Below, piece after piece: positions 41,509 through 49,490 of a stretch of DNA of 64,000 nt. The stretch covers positions 1-64,000 of the forward strand of contig NZ_NKYF01000018.1 of the NCBI RefSeq assembly GCF_002262885.1, read 5' to 3'. The DNA comes from Pseudonocardia sp. MH-G8. Its GTDB lineage: Bacteria > Actinomycetota > Actinomycetes > Mycobacteriales > Pseudonocardiaceae. The position numbers and the translations under genes were made by a program. A model generated the notes under the pieces. It saw only the letters and a list, made by a program, of their open reading frames with translations, was not told the DNA's origin and made no database searches. Numbering within the stretch: the first letter of the stretch is position 1; each line of letters begins with the position of its first letter.

Positions 41509-42057
41509 TCAGGCCGGGTCCAGGAGGCCTTCGGGCGGCGTCAGGACCAGCCGGCCGCCCGCCAGGTCGACGGTGGGGACGATGGCCTGCACGAACGGGA
41601 CGAGCGCGTCCGTGCCGTCCGGGCGGGCCAGGACGAGCAGCTCCCCGCCCGGCCCGTGCACGACCTCGCGGACCGTGCCGGCGACGGTGCCGTCCTCCAG
41701 CTCGGCCCGCAGGCCCTCCAGCTGGTGGACGTGGAACTCCTCGTCGTCGGCGGGCGGCGCGATGGCGTCGGCCGCGACGAGGAGACGGGTGCCCCGCAGC
41801 GCATCGGCCGCGTCGCGGTCGGGCGCCTCGACGAACCGGACGATCAGGCGCCCGGAGTGCGGCCGGGCCGACTCGACGGTCAGCGTTCCGGCCGGCGCAC
41901 CCGGCCGCTGCGCGATGAGGGACTCCCCGGCGGCGAACCGCTCGTCCGGGGAGTCCGTGTGCACGTCCACGACGAGCTCGCCGCGCAGGCCATGGGCCCG
42001 CACGGCGATCCCGACGAGGTACTCGGTGCCGCTGCTACCGGTCTGTGTCGACGACAT
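41509..42057 (-). CDS. rimM: 16S rRNA processing protein RimM
   Basis: The 182-residue factor assists maturation of the 30S head. EYLVGIAVRAHGLRGELVVDVHTD is the N-terminal beta-barrel signature, and a PRC-barrel follows (EFHVHQLEGLRAEL, GTVREVVHGPGGELLVLARPDG, VPFVQAIVPTVDLAGGRLV). I chose ATG 42057 (MSSTQTGSSG); this overlaps the end of the KH-protein gene by 23 bp. trmD, normally its neighbour, is about 8 kb away. Confidence 0.93.
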   Translation of the reverse strand: MSSTQTGSSGTEYLVGIAVRAHGLRGELVVDVHTDSPDERFAAGESLIAQRPGAPAGTLTVESARPHSGRLIVRFVEAPDRDAADALRGTRLLVAADAIAPPADDEEFHVHQLEGLRAELEDGTVAGTVREVVHGPGGELLVLARPDGTDALVPFVQAIVPTVDLAGGRLVLTPPEGLLDPA

Positions 42058-42274
42058 CCACCCGCACACCCCGGCCACCGATACCGCCGACGACCGTACG
42101 CAGCGCGGTGGCGGTGCGACCGCCGCGCCCGATCACCTTGCCGAGGTCCTCGGGATGCACCCGGACCTCGAGGGTGCGACCGCGGCGCGTGGTGACGAGC
42201 TCCACCTGCACGTCGTCCGGGTGGTCCACGATGCCCCGGACGAGGTGCTCCAGAGCGTCCGCCAGGACAGTCAC
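42035..42274 (-). CDS. khpA: KH-domain RNA-binding protein KhpA
   Basis: The 79-residue protein is a single KH domain with the GxxG loop in DLGKVIGRGGRTATALRTVV and the LEHLVRGIVDHPDDV start. It binds RNA and, in other bacteria, partners with KhpB to influence cell size and sRNA biology. It sits between rpsP and rimM as usual. Confidence 0.93.
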   Translation of the reverse strand: MTVLADALEHLVRGIVDHPDDVQVELVTTRRGRTLEVRVHPEDLGKVIGRGGRTATALRTVVGGIGGRGVRVDVVDTDR

Positions 42275-42717
42275 GATTCGGCGGGAGCCTCGGCGGCAGC
42301 GTCGGCGCTGTCGCCCTTCGCCCGGCGGTCGCTGCCCTTCTTGCGCGGCGTGGTGGCCTCGTTGGTGGGCGCCTCACCGGCGGCGGCGAGCGCGGCCTGG
42401 AAGCGGGCGAGCTTGTCGACCTTCTCCGGCTGCGGCTTGAGCGTGCCCTCGGCACCGGGCAGGCCCTTGAACTTCTGCCAGTCACCGGTGATCTTCAGCA
42501 GGTTCTCGACGGGCTCGGTGGGCTGTGCGCCCACGCCCAGCCAGTACTGCGCCCGCTCCGAGTCGACCTCGATCAGGCTCGGCTCGTTCTTCGGGTGGTA
42601 CTTGCCGATGGTCTCGATCGCCCGGCCACTGCGGCGGTTGCGGGCGTCGGCGACGACGATGCGGTAGTACGGCTGGCGGATCTTGCCCAGCCTCATCAGC
42701 TTGATCTTGACGGCCAC
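42271..42717 (-). CDS. rpsP: 30S ribosomal protein S16
   Basis: The 148-residue protein has the S16 core VKIKLMRLGKIRQPYYRIVV, ARNRRSGRAIETIGKYHP and AQYWLGVGAQPTEPV in the first 80 residues, followed by a charged, Ala/Glu-rich extension of about 60 residues that is common in actinobacteria. The GTG start 42717 gives MAVKIKLMRLG. It overlaps the khpA start by four bases. Confidence 0.96.
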   Translation of the reverse strand: MAVKIKLMRLGKIRQPYYRIVVADARNRRSGRAIETIGKYHPKNEPSLIEVDSERAQYWLGVGAQPTEPVENLLKITGDWQKFKGLPGAEGTLKPQPEKVDKLARFQAALAAAGEAPTNEATTPRKKGSDRRAKGDSADAAAEAPAES

Positions 42718-42907
42718 GCTGGTCGGTGCTCCTCGAGGATCGTGTGCTTCGGGTGGGTCCGCGCTGCTCGCGTGGGGGTACGGGCGGCGCGGTCCTCGCG
42801 TGTGTGGTGCGTCCGCGGCACGGATAGAGGGCCAGCCGCGGGGCCGATCGGCCATTCTGCCAGACCGCACCGCGATGCGCTCCGGCGCGTACCTCCGGGC
42901 TCGCGCA

Positions 42908-43981
42908 CTAGAACGCGATGTTGCCGGTCATGGCGAGGAAGAGCACGACTCCCGGGAGGAAGTTGTTGATCTGGTGCGCGATGATGCTCGCGAGCAGGCG
43001 GCCGGTGTAGAGCCGCGCCAGCCCGATCGGGATCGAGATCACGAGCAGCAGCGGGGCGCGCTCGAGCTCGAAGTGGAACAGGGCGAACACCAGCGTGGTG
43101 ACGCCGAAGCACATCCAGCGGTTGGCGCCGATCCGCTCCAGCGCACCCCACAGCAGGCCGCGGTAGAGGATCTCCTCGCACAGCGGCGCGACGATCACGA
43201 CGAGCAGCGCGATACCCAGGGCGGCGGGCCACGCCGCACGCTGGCCGTCGAACGCCGTGCCGACGGCCGAGTTGACATCCGGGCCGACGATCGACACCCA
43301 CACCATCGCCGCGACGGTCGTGACGAACAACCCACCGAGCCCGAAGGCGACCCCGGCGCCGACGTCGCGCCACGACCAGACGAGCCGCAGATCCTTCACC
43401 GGGCCGTTGCCCCGCAGGCGCGTGGCGGCGATCGCGACACCCGCGGCGACGAGGGTCGGCACGGCCACGGCGATGCCCAGCTGCGAGACGGACGGCGCCT
43501 CCGGGTCGATCAGGAGCACGCCGACGAGGAAGGAGCAGGCGAGGAACGCCAGCTCGGCGAGCGCGAACGCTCCGAGCCCCCACCGGTGGGTCCGGCGCGG
43601 CGCCGCCGGAGCGGGCTGCGGCGGAGACATCGGGGGCGGGCCGGCGCGGAAGCCGGGGGGCGGCATCGCTGCGCCGGTGGTCGGCGGGAACGGCGGCTGC
43701 TGCGGCATCGCAGCCTGCGGGAACGGCGGCTGCTGCGGCGGCGCAGCCTGCGGGAACGGCGGCATCGGCGGCCGGCCCTGCGGCCCGGCACCCGATGGCG
43801 CGTGGCCCACCGCCTGCGCGTCGGCGGGCCAGGGATCCGGATGGTGCCGGTGCCCGTTCACCTCGGCGTGCCCGTGCGCAGGGTCCGCGAGCCGCTCGAC
43901 CGGGGCGCCTTCGGGTCGCGCGGGATCCGTGCCTTCCGGTTCCTCCGCACGTGATCGACCGTCACCCTGCACCGCTCCCAC
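42908..43981 (-). CDS. CPBP (CAAX/Abi) family intramembrane metalloprotease
   Basis: The 357-residue protein has a long, low-complexity cytoplasmic N-terminus (about 130 residues) with MPPFPQAAPPQQPPFPQAA-like repeats, then about eight membrane helices. The protease motif 1 is CEEILYRGLLWGAL with the Glu-Glu pair and Arg, motif 2 is LVFALFHFELE and motif 3 is AHQINN. CPBP proteases cut prenylated or signal-like peptides; the bacterial roles range from bacteriocin immunity to unknown. About 190 bp without a gene separate it from rpsP. Confidence 0.85.
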   Translation of the reverse strand: MGAVQGDGRSRAEEPEGTDPARPEGAPVERLADPAHGHAEVNGHRHHPDPWPADAQAVGHAPSGAGPQGRPPMPPFPQAAPPQQPPFPQAAMPQQPPFPPTTGAAMPPPGFRAGPPPMSPPQPAPAAPRRTHRWGLGAFALAELAFLACSFLVGVLLIDPEAPSVSQLGIAVAVPTLVAAGVAIAATRLRGNGPVKDLRLVWSWRDVGAGVAFGLGGLFVTTVAAMVWVSIVGPDVNSAVGTAFDGQRAAWPAALGIALLVVIVAPLCEEILYRGLLWGALERIGANRWMCFGVTTLVFALFHFELERAPLLLVISIPIGLARLYTGRLLASIIAHQINNFLPGVVLFLAMTGNIAF

Positions 43982-44040
43982 GCCCCCGACGCTACCGGCC
44001 GGTCAGGAACGCCGCCGCTCCCAGGCCCGACGGCCCGGGG

Positions 44041-44110
44041 CCCGCACACCGACTTCCGTCCTCCCACACCGACTGCAGTCGGTGTGCCGGCGCAGGATTC
44101 GGTGTGCGAG
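44041..44110. repeat. Dispersed member of the CACACCGACTG repeat family
   Basis: A perfect 22-bp palindrome (arms CACACCGACTG and CAGTCGGTGTG) at 44065-44086 is flanked by related GCACACCGACT (44044-44054) and ATTCGGTGTGC (44097-44107) half units. It lies just downstream of the amidohydrolase gene end and upstream of the CPBP gene, and is a relative of the repeats at 41190-41508. Confidence 0.8.
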
Positions 44111-44118
44111 GCGGTCGG

Positions 44119-45195
44119 TCAGGTGCCGGCGTGCACCGGGCGGCCGCGGAGCACCACCAGGGCCGGTTCGTGCAGGACCGTCAGGTCGATGCGGGGATCG
44201 CGGCGGTAGACCACCAGGTCGGCGCGGGCGCCGGGTTCGAGACCGGGCCGGCCCAGCCATTCCCGCGCGTTCCAGCTCGCGGCGCCCAGCGCCTCCGTGG
44301 CGGGCAGGCCCGCGCGGTGCAGGGCGATGACCTCGTCGGCGAGGCGGCCGTGGGCGATGCCACCGCCTGCGTCGGTACCCGCGTAGACCGGCACCCCCGC
44401 CTCCACCGCCCGGCGGACGACCTCCGCCGCGCCGGCGTGCAGCCGCCGCATGTGGGCGGCGTAGGCGGGATAACGGACGGCTGCGTCGGCGATGCCCGGG
44501 AACGTCTCGACGTTGATCAGCGTGGGCACCAGCGCCGTGCCGCGCGCGGCCATCTCCGCGATCACGTCGTCGGTGAGCCCGGTGCCGTGCTCGATGCAGT
44601 CGATGCCGGCACGGACGAGCCCGGGGATCGACTCGGCGCCGAACACGTGCGCCGTGACGCGGGCGCCGGCCCTGTGGGCAGTGTCGATGGCCGTCGCAAG
44701 CACGTCGTCGGGCCAGAGCGGGGCGAGGTCGCCCGCGCCGCGGTCGATCCAGTCGCCGACGAGCTTGACCCAGCCGTCGCCCGCGGCCGCCTGCTCCGCG
44801 ACGGCGTCGGGCAGCAGCGCCGGGTCGTCCAGCTCCTGGGCCACGCCCGCGATGTAGCGCTTGGGCCGGGCGACGTGCCGCCCCGCCCGGATGATCTCCG
44901 GGAGGTCGTCGCGCGCCTGCAGCGGTGAGGTGTCGATCGGCGAGCCGCAGTCGCGCACGAGCAGCGTGCCGGCGTCGCGGTCCACGCGGGCCTGCGCGTC
45001 GGCCTCCTCGAGGTCCACGCCGCCGCCGGAGCCGAGCCCGATGTGGCAGTGCGCGTCGACCAGACCCGGGACGATGAAACCACCGTCGACCAACGTCTCG
45101 GCGCCCCGCAACGGCTCACTCAGCCGCCCGGCACCGTCGATCCACAGCTCGACGGTCTCCTCACCGGGCAGCAGGACCCCGCGCAGCCGATACAT
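44119..45195 (-). CDS. Amidohydrolase family metal-dependent hydrolase
   Basis: The 358-residue protein has the TIM-barrel amidohydrolase layout: a small beta domain (MYRLRGVLLPGEETVELWID), VPGLVDAHCHIGLG with the metal-binding HxH, a His in VTAHVFGAES, another in DCIEHGTGLTD, and the Asp of AGTDAGGG. The family includes imidazolonepropionase-like and prolidase-like enzymes, so the substrate remains open. Its ATG stands directly after the ffh stop codon, so it is likely cotranscribed with ffh. Confidence 0.88.
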   Translation of the reverse strand: MYRLRGVLLPGEETVELWIDGAGRLSEPLRGAETLVDGGFIVPGLVDAHCHIGLGSGGGVDLEEADAQARVDRDAGTLLVRDCGSPIDTSPLQARDDLPEIIRAGRHVARPKRYIAGVAQELDDPALLPDAVAEQAAAGDGWVKLVGDWIDRGAGDLAPLWPDDVLATAIDTAHRAGARVTAHVFGAESIPGLVRAGIDCIEHGTGLTDDVIAEMAARGTALVPTLINVETFPGIADAAVRYPAYAAHMRRLHAGAAEVVRRAVEAGVPVYAGTDAGGGIAHGRLADEVIALHRAGLPATEALGAASWNAREWLGRPGLEPGARADLVVYRRDPRIDLTVLHEPALVVLRGRPVHAGT

Positions 45196-46761
45196 CTACT
45201 TCCCCTTCGGGAACCTCAACTTGCTCGGGTCGAACCCGGGCGGCAGCTGGTCGAGCCCGGGGGGCATGTCGCGCAGCGACGCCGGGAGGCCCGAGAGGTC
45301 CGGCATGCCACCGCCGCCGGGGAGGCCTGCGGGGGCGCGCGGCGGCGTCGGACGGCTCTTGCCCTTCGACTTCTTGCCCTTGCGCCCCTTCGCCTGCTTC
45401 TTGGTGGCGCTGCGACTGCCGAAGCCGAACTGGCCCGCCATCTGCTTCATCATCTTCTTCGCCTCGAAGAAGCGGTTGACGACGTCGTTGACCTCGCTGA
45501 CCGCGACGCCGGAGCCGTTGGCGATGCGCAGCCGCCGGGACCCGTTGATGATCTTCGGGTCGGCGCGCTCGGCGGGCGTCATGCCGCGGATGATCGCCTG
45601 CAGCCGGTCGAGCTGCGAGTCGTCGACCTGCGCCAGCGCGTCCTTCATCTGGCCCGCGCCGGGCAGCATGCCGAGGATGTTGCCGATCGGGCCCATCTTG
45701 CGGACCGCGAGCATCTGCTCGAGGAAGTCCTCCAGCGTGAGCTCGCCGCTGGAGATCTTGGCGGCGGTCTTGGCCGTCTGCTCCTGATCGAAGTGCTGCT
45801 CGGCCTGCTCGATGAGCGTGAGCAGGTCGCCCATCCCGAGGATGCGGCTGGCCATCCGGTCGGGGTGGAAGACGTCGAAGTCGGCGAGCTTCTCGCCGTT
45901 GGACGCGAAGAGGATCGGCTGGCCGGTGACCTCCCGGACCGACAGCGCGGCACCACCGCGGGCGTCACCGTCGAGCTTGGTGAGCACCACGCCGCTGAAA
46001 CCGACGCCGTCGCGGAACGCCTCGGCCGTGGCCACGGCGTCCTGGCCGATCATGGCGTCGACCACGAACAGGGTCTCGTCGGGCTGCACGGCATCGCGGA
46101 TGTCGGCGGCCTGGCGCATCAGCTCCTCGTCGACGCCGAGGCGGCCCGCGGTGTCGACGATGACGATGTCGTAGTGCTTGTCGCGGGCGTGCGCGACACC
46201 GCGGCGGGCGACGTCGACCGGGTCGCCGACGCCGTTGCCGGGCTGCGCTGTCTGACCGGTCGCTGACGCGCCCGGATGCGGGGCGAACGTCGTGGCGCCC
46301 GCGCGCTCCCCGACGATCTGCAGCTGGTTGACCGCGTTGGGTCGCTGCAGGTCGCACGCCACCAGCAGCGGGGTGTGGCCCTGGTTCTTCAGCCAGTGCG
46401 CGAGCTTGCCCGCGAGGGTGGTCTTGCCGGAGCCCTGCAGGCCGGCGAGCATGATCACGCTCGGCGGCTCCTTGGCCAGCCGGATGCGCCGGGTCTCGCC
46501 ACCCAGGACCGCCACCAGCTCGTCGTTGACGACCTTGACGACCTGCTGGGCCGGGTTCAGCGCACCGGAGACCTCCGCGCCCTTCGCCCGCTCCTTGACC
46601 CGCGTGATGAACCCGCGGACCACCGGCAGCGCGACGTCGGCCTCCAGCAGCGCGATGCGGATCTCGCGCGCGGTCGCGTCGATGTCGGCGTCGGAGAGGC
46701 GCCCCTTGCCCCGGAGGTTGGCGAGGGTGCCGCTGAGGCGCTCGGAGAGGGTGTCGAACAC
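45196..46761 (-). CDS. ffh: Signal recognition particle protein Ffh
   Basis: The 521-residue GTPase delivers nascent membrane proteins to FtsY. The N domain starts FDTLSERLSGTL, the G domain has GLQGSGKTTLAGKLA, DTAGRLG, and TKLDGDARGG, and the M domain is Met-rich (LEQMLAVRKMGPIGNILGML, KKMMKQMAG). A basic, Gly/Pro-rich tail follows. I chose GTG 46761 because the family starts MFDTLS; a GTG three codons earlier is in frame. Confidence 0.95.
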   Translation of the reverse strand: MFDTLSERLSGTLANLRGKGRLSDADIDATAREIRIALLEADVALPVVRGFITRVKERAKGAEVSGALNPAQQVVKVVNDELVAVLGGETRRIRLAKEPPSVIMLAGLQGSGKTTLAGKLAHWLKNQGHTPLLVACDLQRPNAVNQLQIVGERAGATTFAPHPGASATGQTAQPGNGVGDPVDVARRGVAHARDKHYDIVIVDTAGRLGVDEELMRQAADIRDAVQPDETLFVVDAMIGQDAVATAEAFRDGVGFSGVVLTKLDGDARGGAALSVREVTGQPILFASNGEKLADFDVFHPDRMASRILGMGDLLTLIEQAEQHFDQEQTAKTAAKISSGELTLEDFLEQMLAVRKMGPIGNILGMLPGAGQMKDALAQVDDSQLDRLQAIIRGMTPAERADPKIINGSRRLRIANGSGVAVSEVNDVVNRFFEAKKMMKQMAGQFGFGSRSATKKQAKGRKGKKSKGKSRPTPPRAPAGLPGGGGMPDLSGLPASLRDMPPGLDQLPPGFDPSKLRFPKGK

Positions 46762-46771
46762 CCCGCCCACC

Positions 46772-47599
46772 CTACTGGCGTGCCGCGAGCTCCTGCAGGC
46801 GTGCCAGTGCCGCGGCCGACGGCGAGCCCGGCTCGGCGAAGTAGGTGACCACCAGCTGGCCCGGCGCGCTCGCCACGGCGAGCGACTCCCAGCTCAGCGT
46901 CACCTCCCCGACGGTGGGCGAGACGAGCCGCTTGCGGCCCGCCGCCTTGGCGCGCACGTCGTGGCGCGCCCACAGCCTGCGGAACTCGTCGCTGCGCACC
47001 GAGAGCTCCCCGACCAGGGTGACCAGCCGCGGGTCGTCCGCGGCGGCCGCGGCGCAGGCGCGCAGCGCGGCGACGGTCTCCTCCGCCACGTCCGACCAGT
47101 CCGGGTAGAACTCGCGGGCGGCCGGGTCGAGGAACACGTGCCGCACGATGTTGCCGTCCCCGGGGACCGCGCCGCACAGCAGCTCGCACAGCCGGTTGCC
47201 CGCCAGCACGTCCATGCACCGCCCCAGCACGAACGCCGGCACGCCCGCCATCGACTCCAGCAGCCGGACGATCTCGGGCGCGGCGCGCTCCGGCTCCCGG
47301 CGGCCGCGCCGCGGCACCCGGGGCGCGGGCGTGGCGAGCGAGGCGAGGTAGCCGGTCGACTCGGCGTCGAGCTCGAGCACGCGGGCCAACGCCTCCACCA
47401 CCTGCGTCGACGGGTGGCGGTCGCGCCCGCGCTCCAGGCGCAGATAGTAGTCGGCGCTGATGCCGGCGAGCATCGCGACCTCCTCGCGCCGCAACCCGGG
47501 CACCCGCCTGCGCCCGACGGGCAGGCCGTGGTCCTCGGGTCGGGTCAGCTCGCGGCGGGCGCGGAGGAACTCGCCCAAGAGGTTCGGCACGGACCTCAC
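46772..47599 (-). CDS. XRE regulator with MmyB-like ligand-binding domain
   Basis: The 275-residue protein has an N-terminal XRE HTH (LGEFLRARRELT, GLRREEVAMLAGISADYYLRLERGRDRHPS) and a PAS-like MmyB domain (AFVLGRCMDVLAGNRLCELLCG, NIVRHVFLDPAAREFYPDW). In actinobacteria such regulators stand divergent to a short-chain dehydrogenase gene and repress it through a dyad between them, as here. The start is GTG 47599 or 47590. The ligand is thought to be lipid-like. Confidence 0.88.
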   Translation of the reverse strand: MRSVPNLLGEFLRARRELTRPEDHGLPVGRRRVPGLRREEVAMLAGISADYYLRLERGRDRHPSTQVVEALARVLELDAESTGYLASLATPAPRVPRRGRREPERAAPEIVRLLESMAGVPAFVLGRCMDVLAGNRLCELLCGAVPGDGNIVRHVFLDPAAREFYPDWSDVAEETVAALRACAAAAADDPRLVTLVGELSVRSDEFRRLWARHDVRAKAAGRKRLVSPTVGEVTLSWESLAVASAPGQLVVTYFAEPGSPSAAALARLQELAARQ

Positions 47600-47621
47600 G
47601 GTAGGGCGCGCCCGCGGACAA

Positions 47622-47643
47622 GGGGTGGTCCTGCGACTACCCC
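47622..47643. promoter_or_regulatory. Probable MmyB-type operator
   Basis: GGGGTGGTC, four bases CTGC, GACTACCCC forms a 9+9 dyad with one mismatch in the 94-bp gap between the XRE regulator and the SDR gene. Its place and form suit the repressor binding site. Confidence 0.55.
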
Positions 47644-47693
47644 CCTTCGCGGGACCTCCCCGGCTCGTCCGCGCCGCCCGCAGGCTCGATGGC

Positions 47694-48455
47694 ATGACAC
47701 AGATGACGCAGAACATCCACGACCTCACCGGACGCATCGCGGTCGTCACCGGGGCCAGCAGCGGGATCGGCGCCGCCACCGCTCGGGCTCTCGCCGCCGG
47801 CGGCGCCCGCGTGGCCGTCCTCGCCCGGCGCGCCGACCGCATCGAGGCGCTCGCGAAGGAGATCGACGGGCTCGCAGTGCCCGCCGACGTCACCGATCCG
47901 GCGAGCCTCGCCCGCGCGGCCGCCACCGTCCGCGCCTCGCTCGGCGCACCCGACCTCGTCGTCGCCAACGCCGGTGTCATGCTCGGCGCCCCGTTCGCCA
48001 CGGCCGAGCCCGCGGAGTGGCACGCGATGGTGGACACCAACGTCACGGGCCTGCTGCACACCGGCAAGGCGTTCGTCGACGACCTCCTCGCGGCCGCCGC
48101 CGACGGCAGGCCCGCCGACCTCGTGCACGTCGGCTCGATCGCGAGCCACGCCGTCTTCCCGGCCTACGCCGTGTACAGCGCGACGAAGGCCGGCGTGGCG
48201 GCGCTGACGCGCGGGCTGCGGGTGGAGCTCGGGCCGCGCGGGGTGCGGGTGCGCGCGGTGGAGCCGGGCATGACCGAGAGCGAGCTCGGCGAGACGATGC
48301 TCGACAGCGCGGGCCGCGACGCGCTCGAGGAGTTCCGGCGGACGGTCGGACCGATCCCGGCCGGCGCCATCGCGGAGGCCATCGCGTGGTCGGCGGCCGC
48401 GCCGCCCCGCGTCAACGTGGCGGAGCTGGTCGTGCTGCCCACCGCTCAGGGCTGA
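47694..48455 (+). CDS. Short-chain dehydrogenase/reductase
   Basis: The 253-residue SDR has the NAD(P)-binding VVTGASSGIGAAT loop, the NAG strand in VVANAGVM, the catalytic Ser in GSIASHAVFPA and YxxxK in YAVYSATKAG. RVRAVEPGMTESEL is the C-terminal block. The natural substrate is not known. Expression is likely controlled by the divergent XRE/MmyB regulator. Confidence 0.9.
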   Translation: MTQMTQNIHDLTGRIAVVTGASSGIGAATARALAAGGARVAVLARRADRIEALAKEIDGLAVPADVTDPASLARAAATVRASLGAPDLVVANAGVMLGAPFATAEPAEWHAMVDTNVTGLLHTGKAFVDDLLAAAADGRPADLVHVGSIASHAVFPAYAVYSATKAGVAALTRGLRVELGPRGVRVRAVEPGMTESELGETMLDSAGRDALEEFRRTVGPIPAGAIAEAIAWSAAAPPRVNVAELVVLPTAQG

Positions 48456-48464
48456 CCGGCGCTC

Positions 48465-49076
48465 TCAGCTCACCGTCGTGGGCTCCTGCGCGGCGGGCGC
48501 ACGGACGAGCACGGCCCTCGTCGGTTCGGTGTCCAGCCGCAAGCCGCCCTCGGCGGCGGCCCGGTCGAGGACAGTGATGCTCCGCCAGCCGGGGGGCGGG
48601 TGCCCGAGCAGGTCGGCCGCGGCGCCCTCGGCCCGCCGCGCGTGCGCGCTGAACGAGCCCTCCGGCACCACGCGCCCGCGCTCGCGCTGGCCCCGACGCG
48701 CGTCCTCCACGCCGACCTGCAGCCAGAGCAGGTGCGCCGACCGGCGGGTGGCCGCGGCCAGGCGCGCGACCGCAGCGCGGGTGCCGGGCTGCGTGGCAGG
48801 CAGGTGCACCACGACGGTGGGCGTGCGTGACGCGGCCGCGGCGACCACCGCCGAGCGGTGCACGAGGTGCACGACCGGGCGCTGCCACCCGTAGGGCACG
48901 CCGCGGGCCACCAGGCGCAGGGCCGCACGTTGCGAATCCGAGTCGAGCACGACGACCCCGTCGGCAGCGGGCAGGCTCGCGAGCAGTGTGGACTTGCCCG
49001 CACCGGGCATTCCGGCCACCAGCAGCAGGCTGCGGCCGGGCAGGGCGAGGCGCACCGGCCGTGTCGCGGTCGTCAC
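48465..49076 (-). CDS. P-loop ATP-binding protein (AAA/kinase-like)
   Basis: The 203-residue protein has a clear Walker A at its start, LLLVAGMPGAGKSTLLA, a VVVLDSDSQRAAL segment, an Arg-rich DARRGQRERGRV lid, and a C-terminal WRSITVLDRA strand. The pattern resembles zeta-toxin/adenylylsulfate kinase type P-loop kinases. I chose GTG 49076; longer starts are possible but unconserved. It converges on the SDR gene with 9 bp between the two ends. Confidence 0.75.
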   Translation of the reverse strand: MTTATRPVRLALPGRSLLLVAGMPGAGKSTLLASLPAADGVVVLDSDSQRAALRLVARGVPYGWQRPVVHLVHRSAVVAAAASRTPTVVVHLPATQPGTRAAVARLAAATRRSAHLLWLQVGVEDARRGQRERGRVVPEGSFSAHARRAEGAAADLLGHPPPGWRSITVLDRAAAEGGLRLDTEPTRAVLVRAPAAQEPTTVS

Positions 49077-49149
49077 GCCGTGTTCAACGCACGGTTCGGG
49101 CGTTTCGTTCCGTTCCGGGCCACGACCGAGCGTGACGATCATCATCCGC

Positions 49150-49488
49150 TCACAGTGCGTCGGGCCCTCGCTCCCCCGTGCGGACGCGGACGACCGTGCC
49201 GACGGGCGTCGTCCACACCTTCCCATCACCGATCTTGCCGGTGCGCGCGGCCGCCACGATCGCGTCGACGACCCGCTCGGCCACCTCGTCGTCCACGACG
49301 ACCTCGATCCGGACCTTCGGGACGAGGTCGACGCTGTACTCCGCGCCCCGGTAGACCTCGGTGTGCCCCCGCTGCCGCCCGTACCCCTGCACCTCGGACA
49401 CGGTCATCCCGAGCACGCCGAGCCGCTCGAGCGCCGCCTTCACGTCACCGAGCACGAAGGGCTTCACGACGGCGGTCACGAGGATCAC
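49150..49488 (-). CDS. Second PII nitrogen regulatory protein
   Basis: The 112-residue PII protein has an intact T-loop GYGRQRGHTEVYRGAEYSVD with Tyr46 and Tyr51, the ATP-binding RTGKIGDGKVW strand, and the usual C-terminal RVRTGERG. By my reading it is about four-fifths identical to the PII gene upstream of glnD. It begins directly after glnD (gap of 2 bp), so one operon carries two PII proteins. It likely binds 2-oxoglutarate and ATP/ADP and acts on targets other than AmtB, but that is inference. Confidence 0.93.
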   Translation of the reverse strand: MILVTAVVKPFVLGDVKAALERLGVLGMTVSEVQGYGRQRGHTEVYRGAEYSVDLVPKVRIEVVVDDEVAERVVDAIVAAARTGKIGDGKVWTTPVGTVVRVRTGERGPDAL

Positions 49489-49490
49489 GG

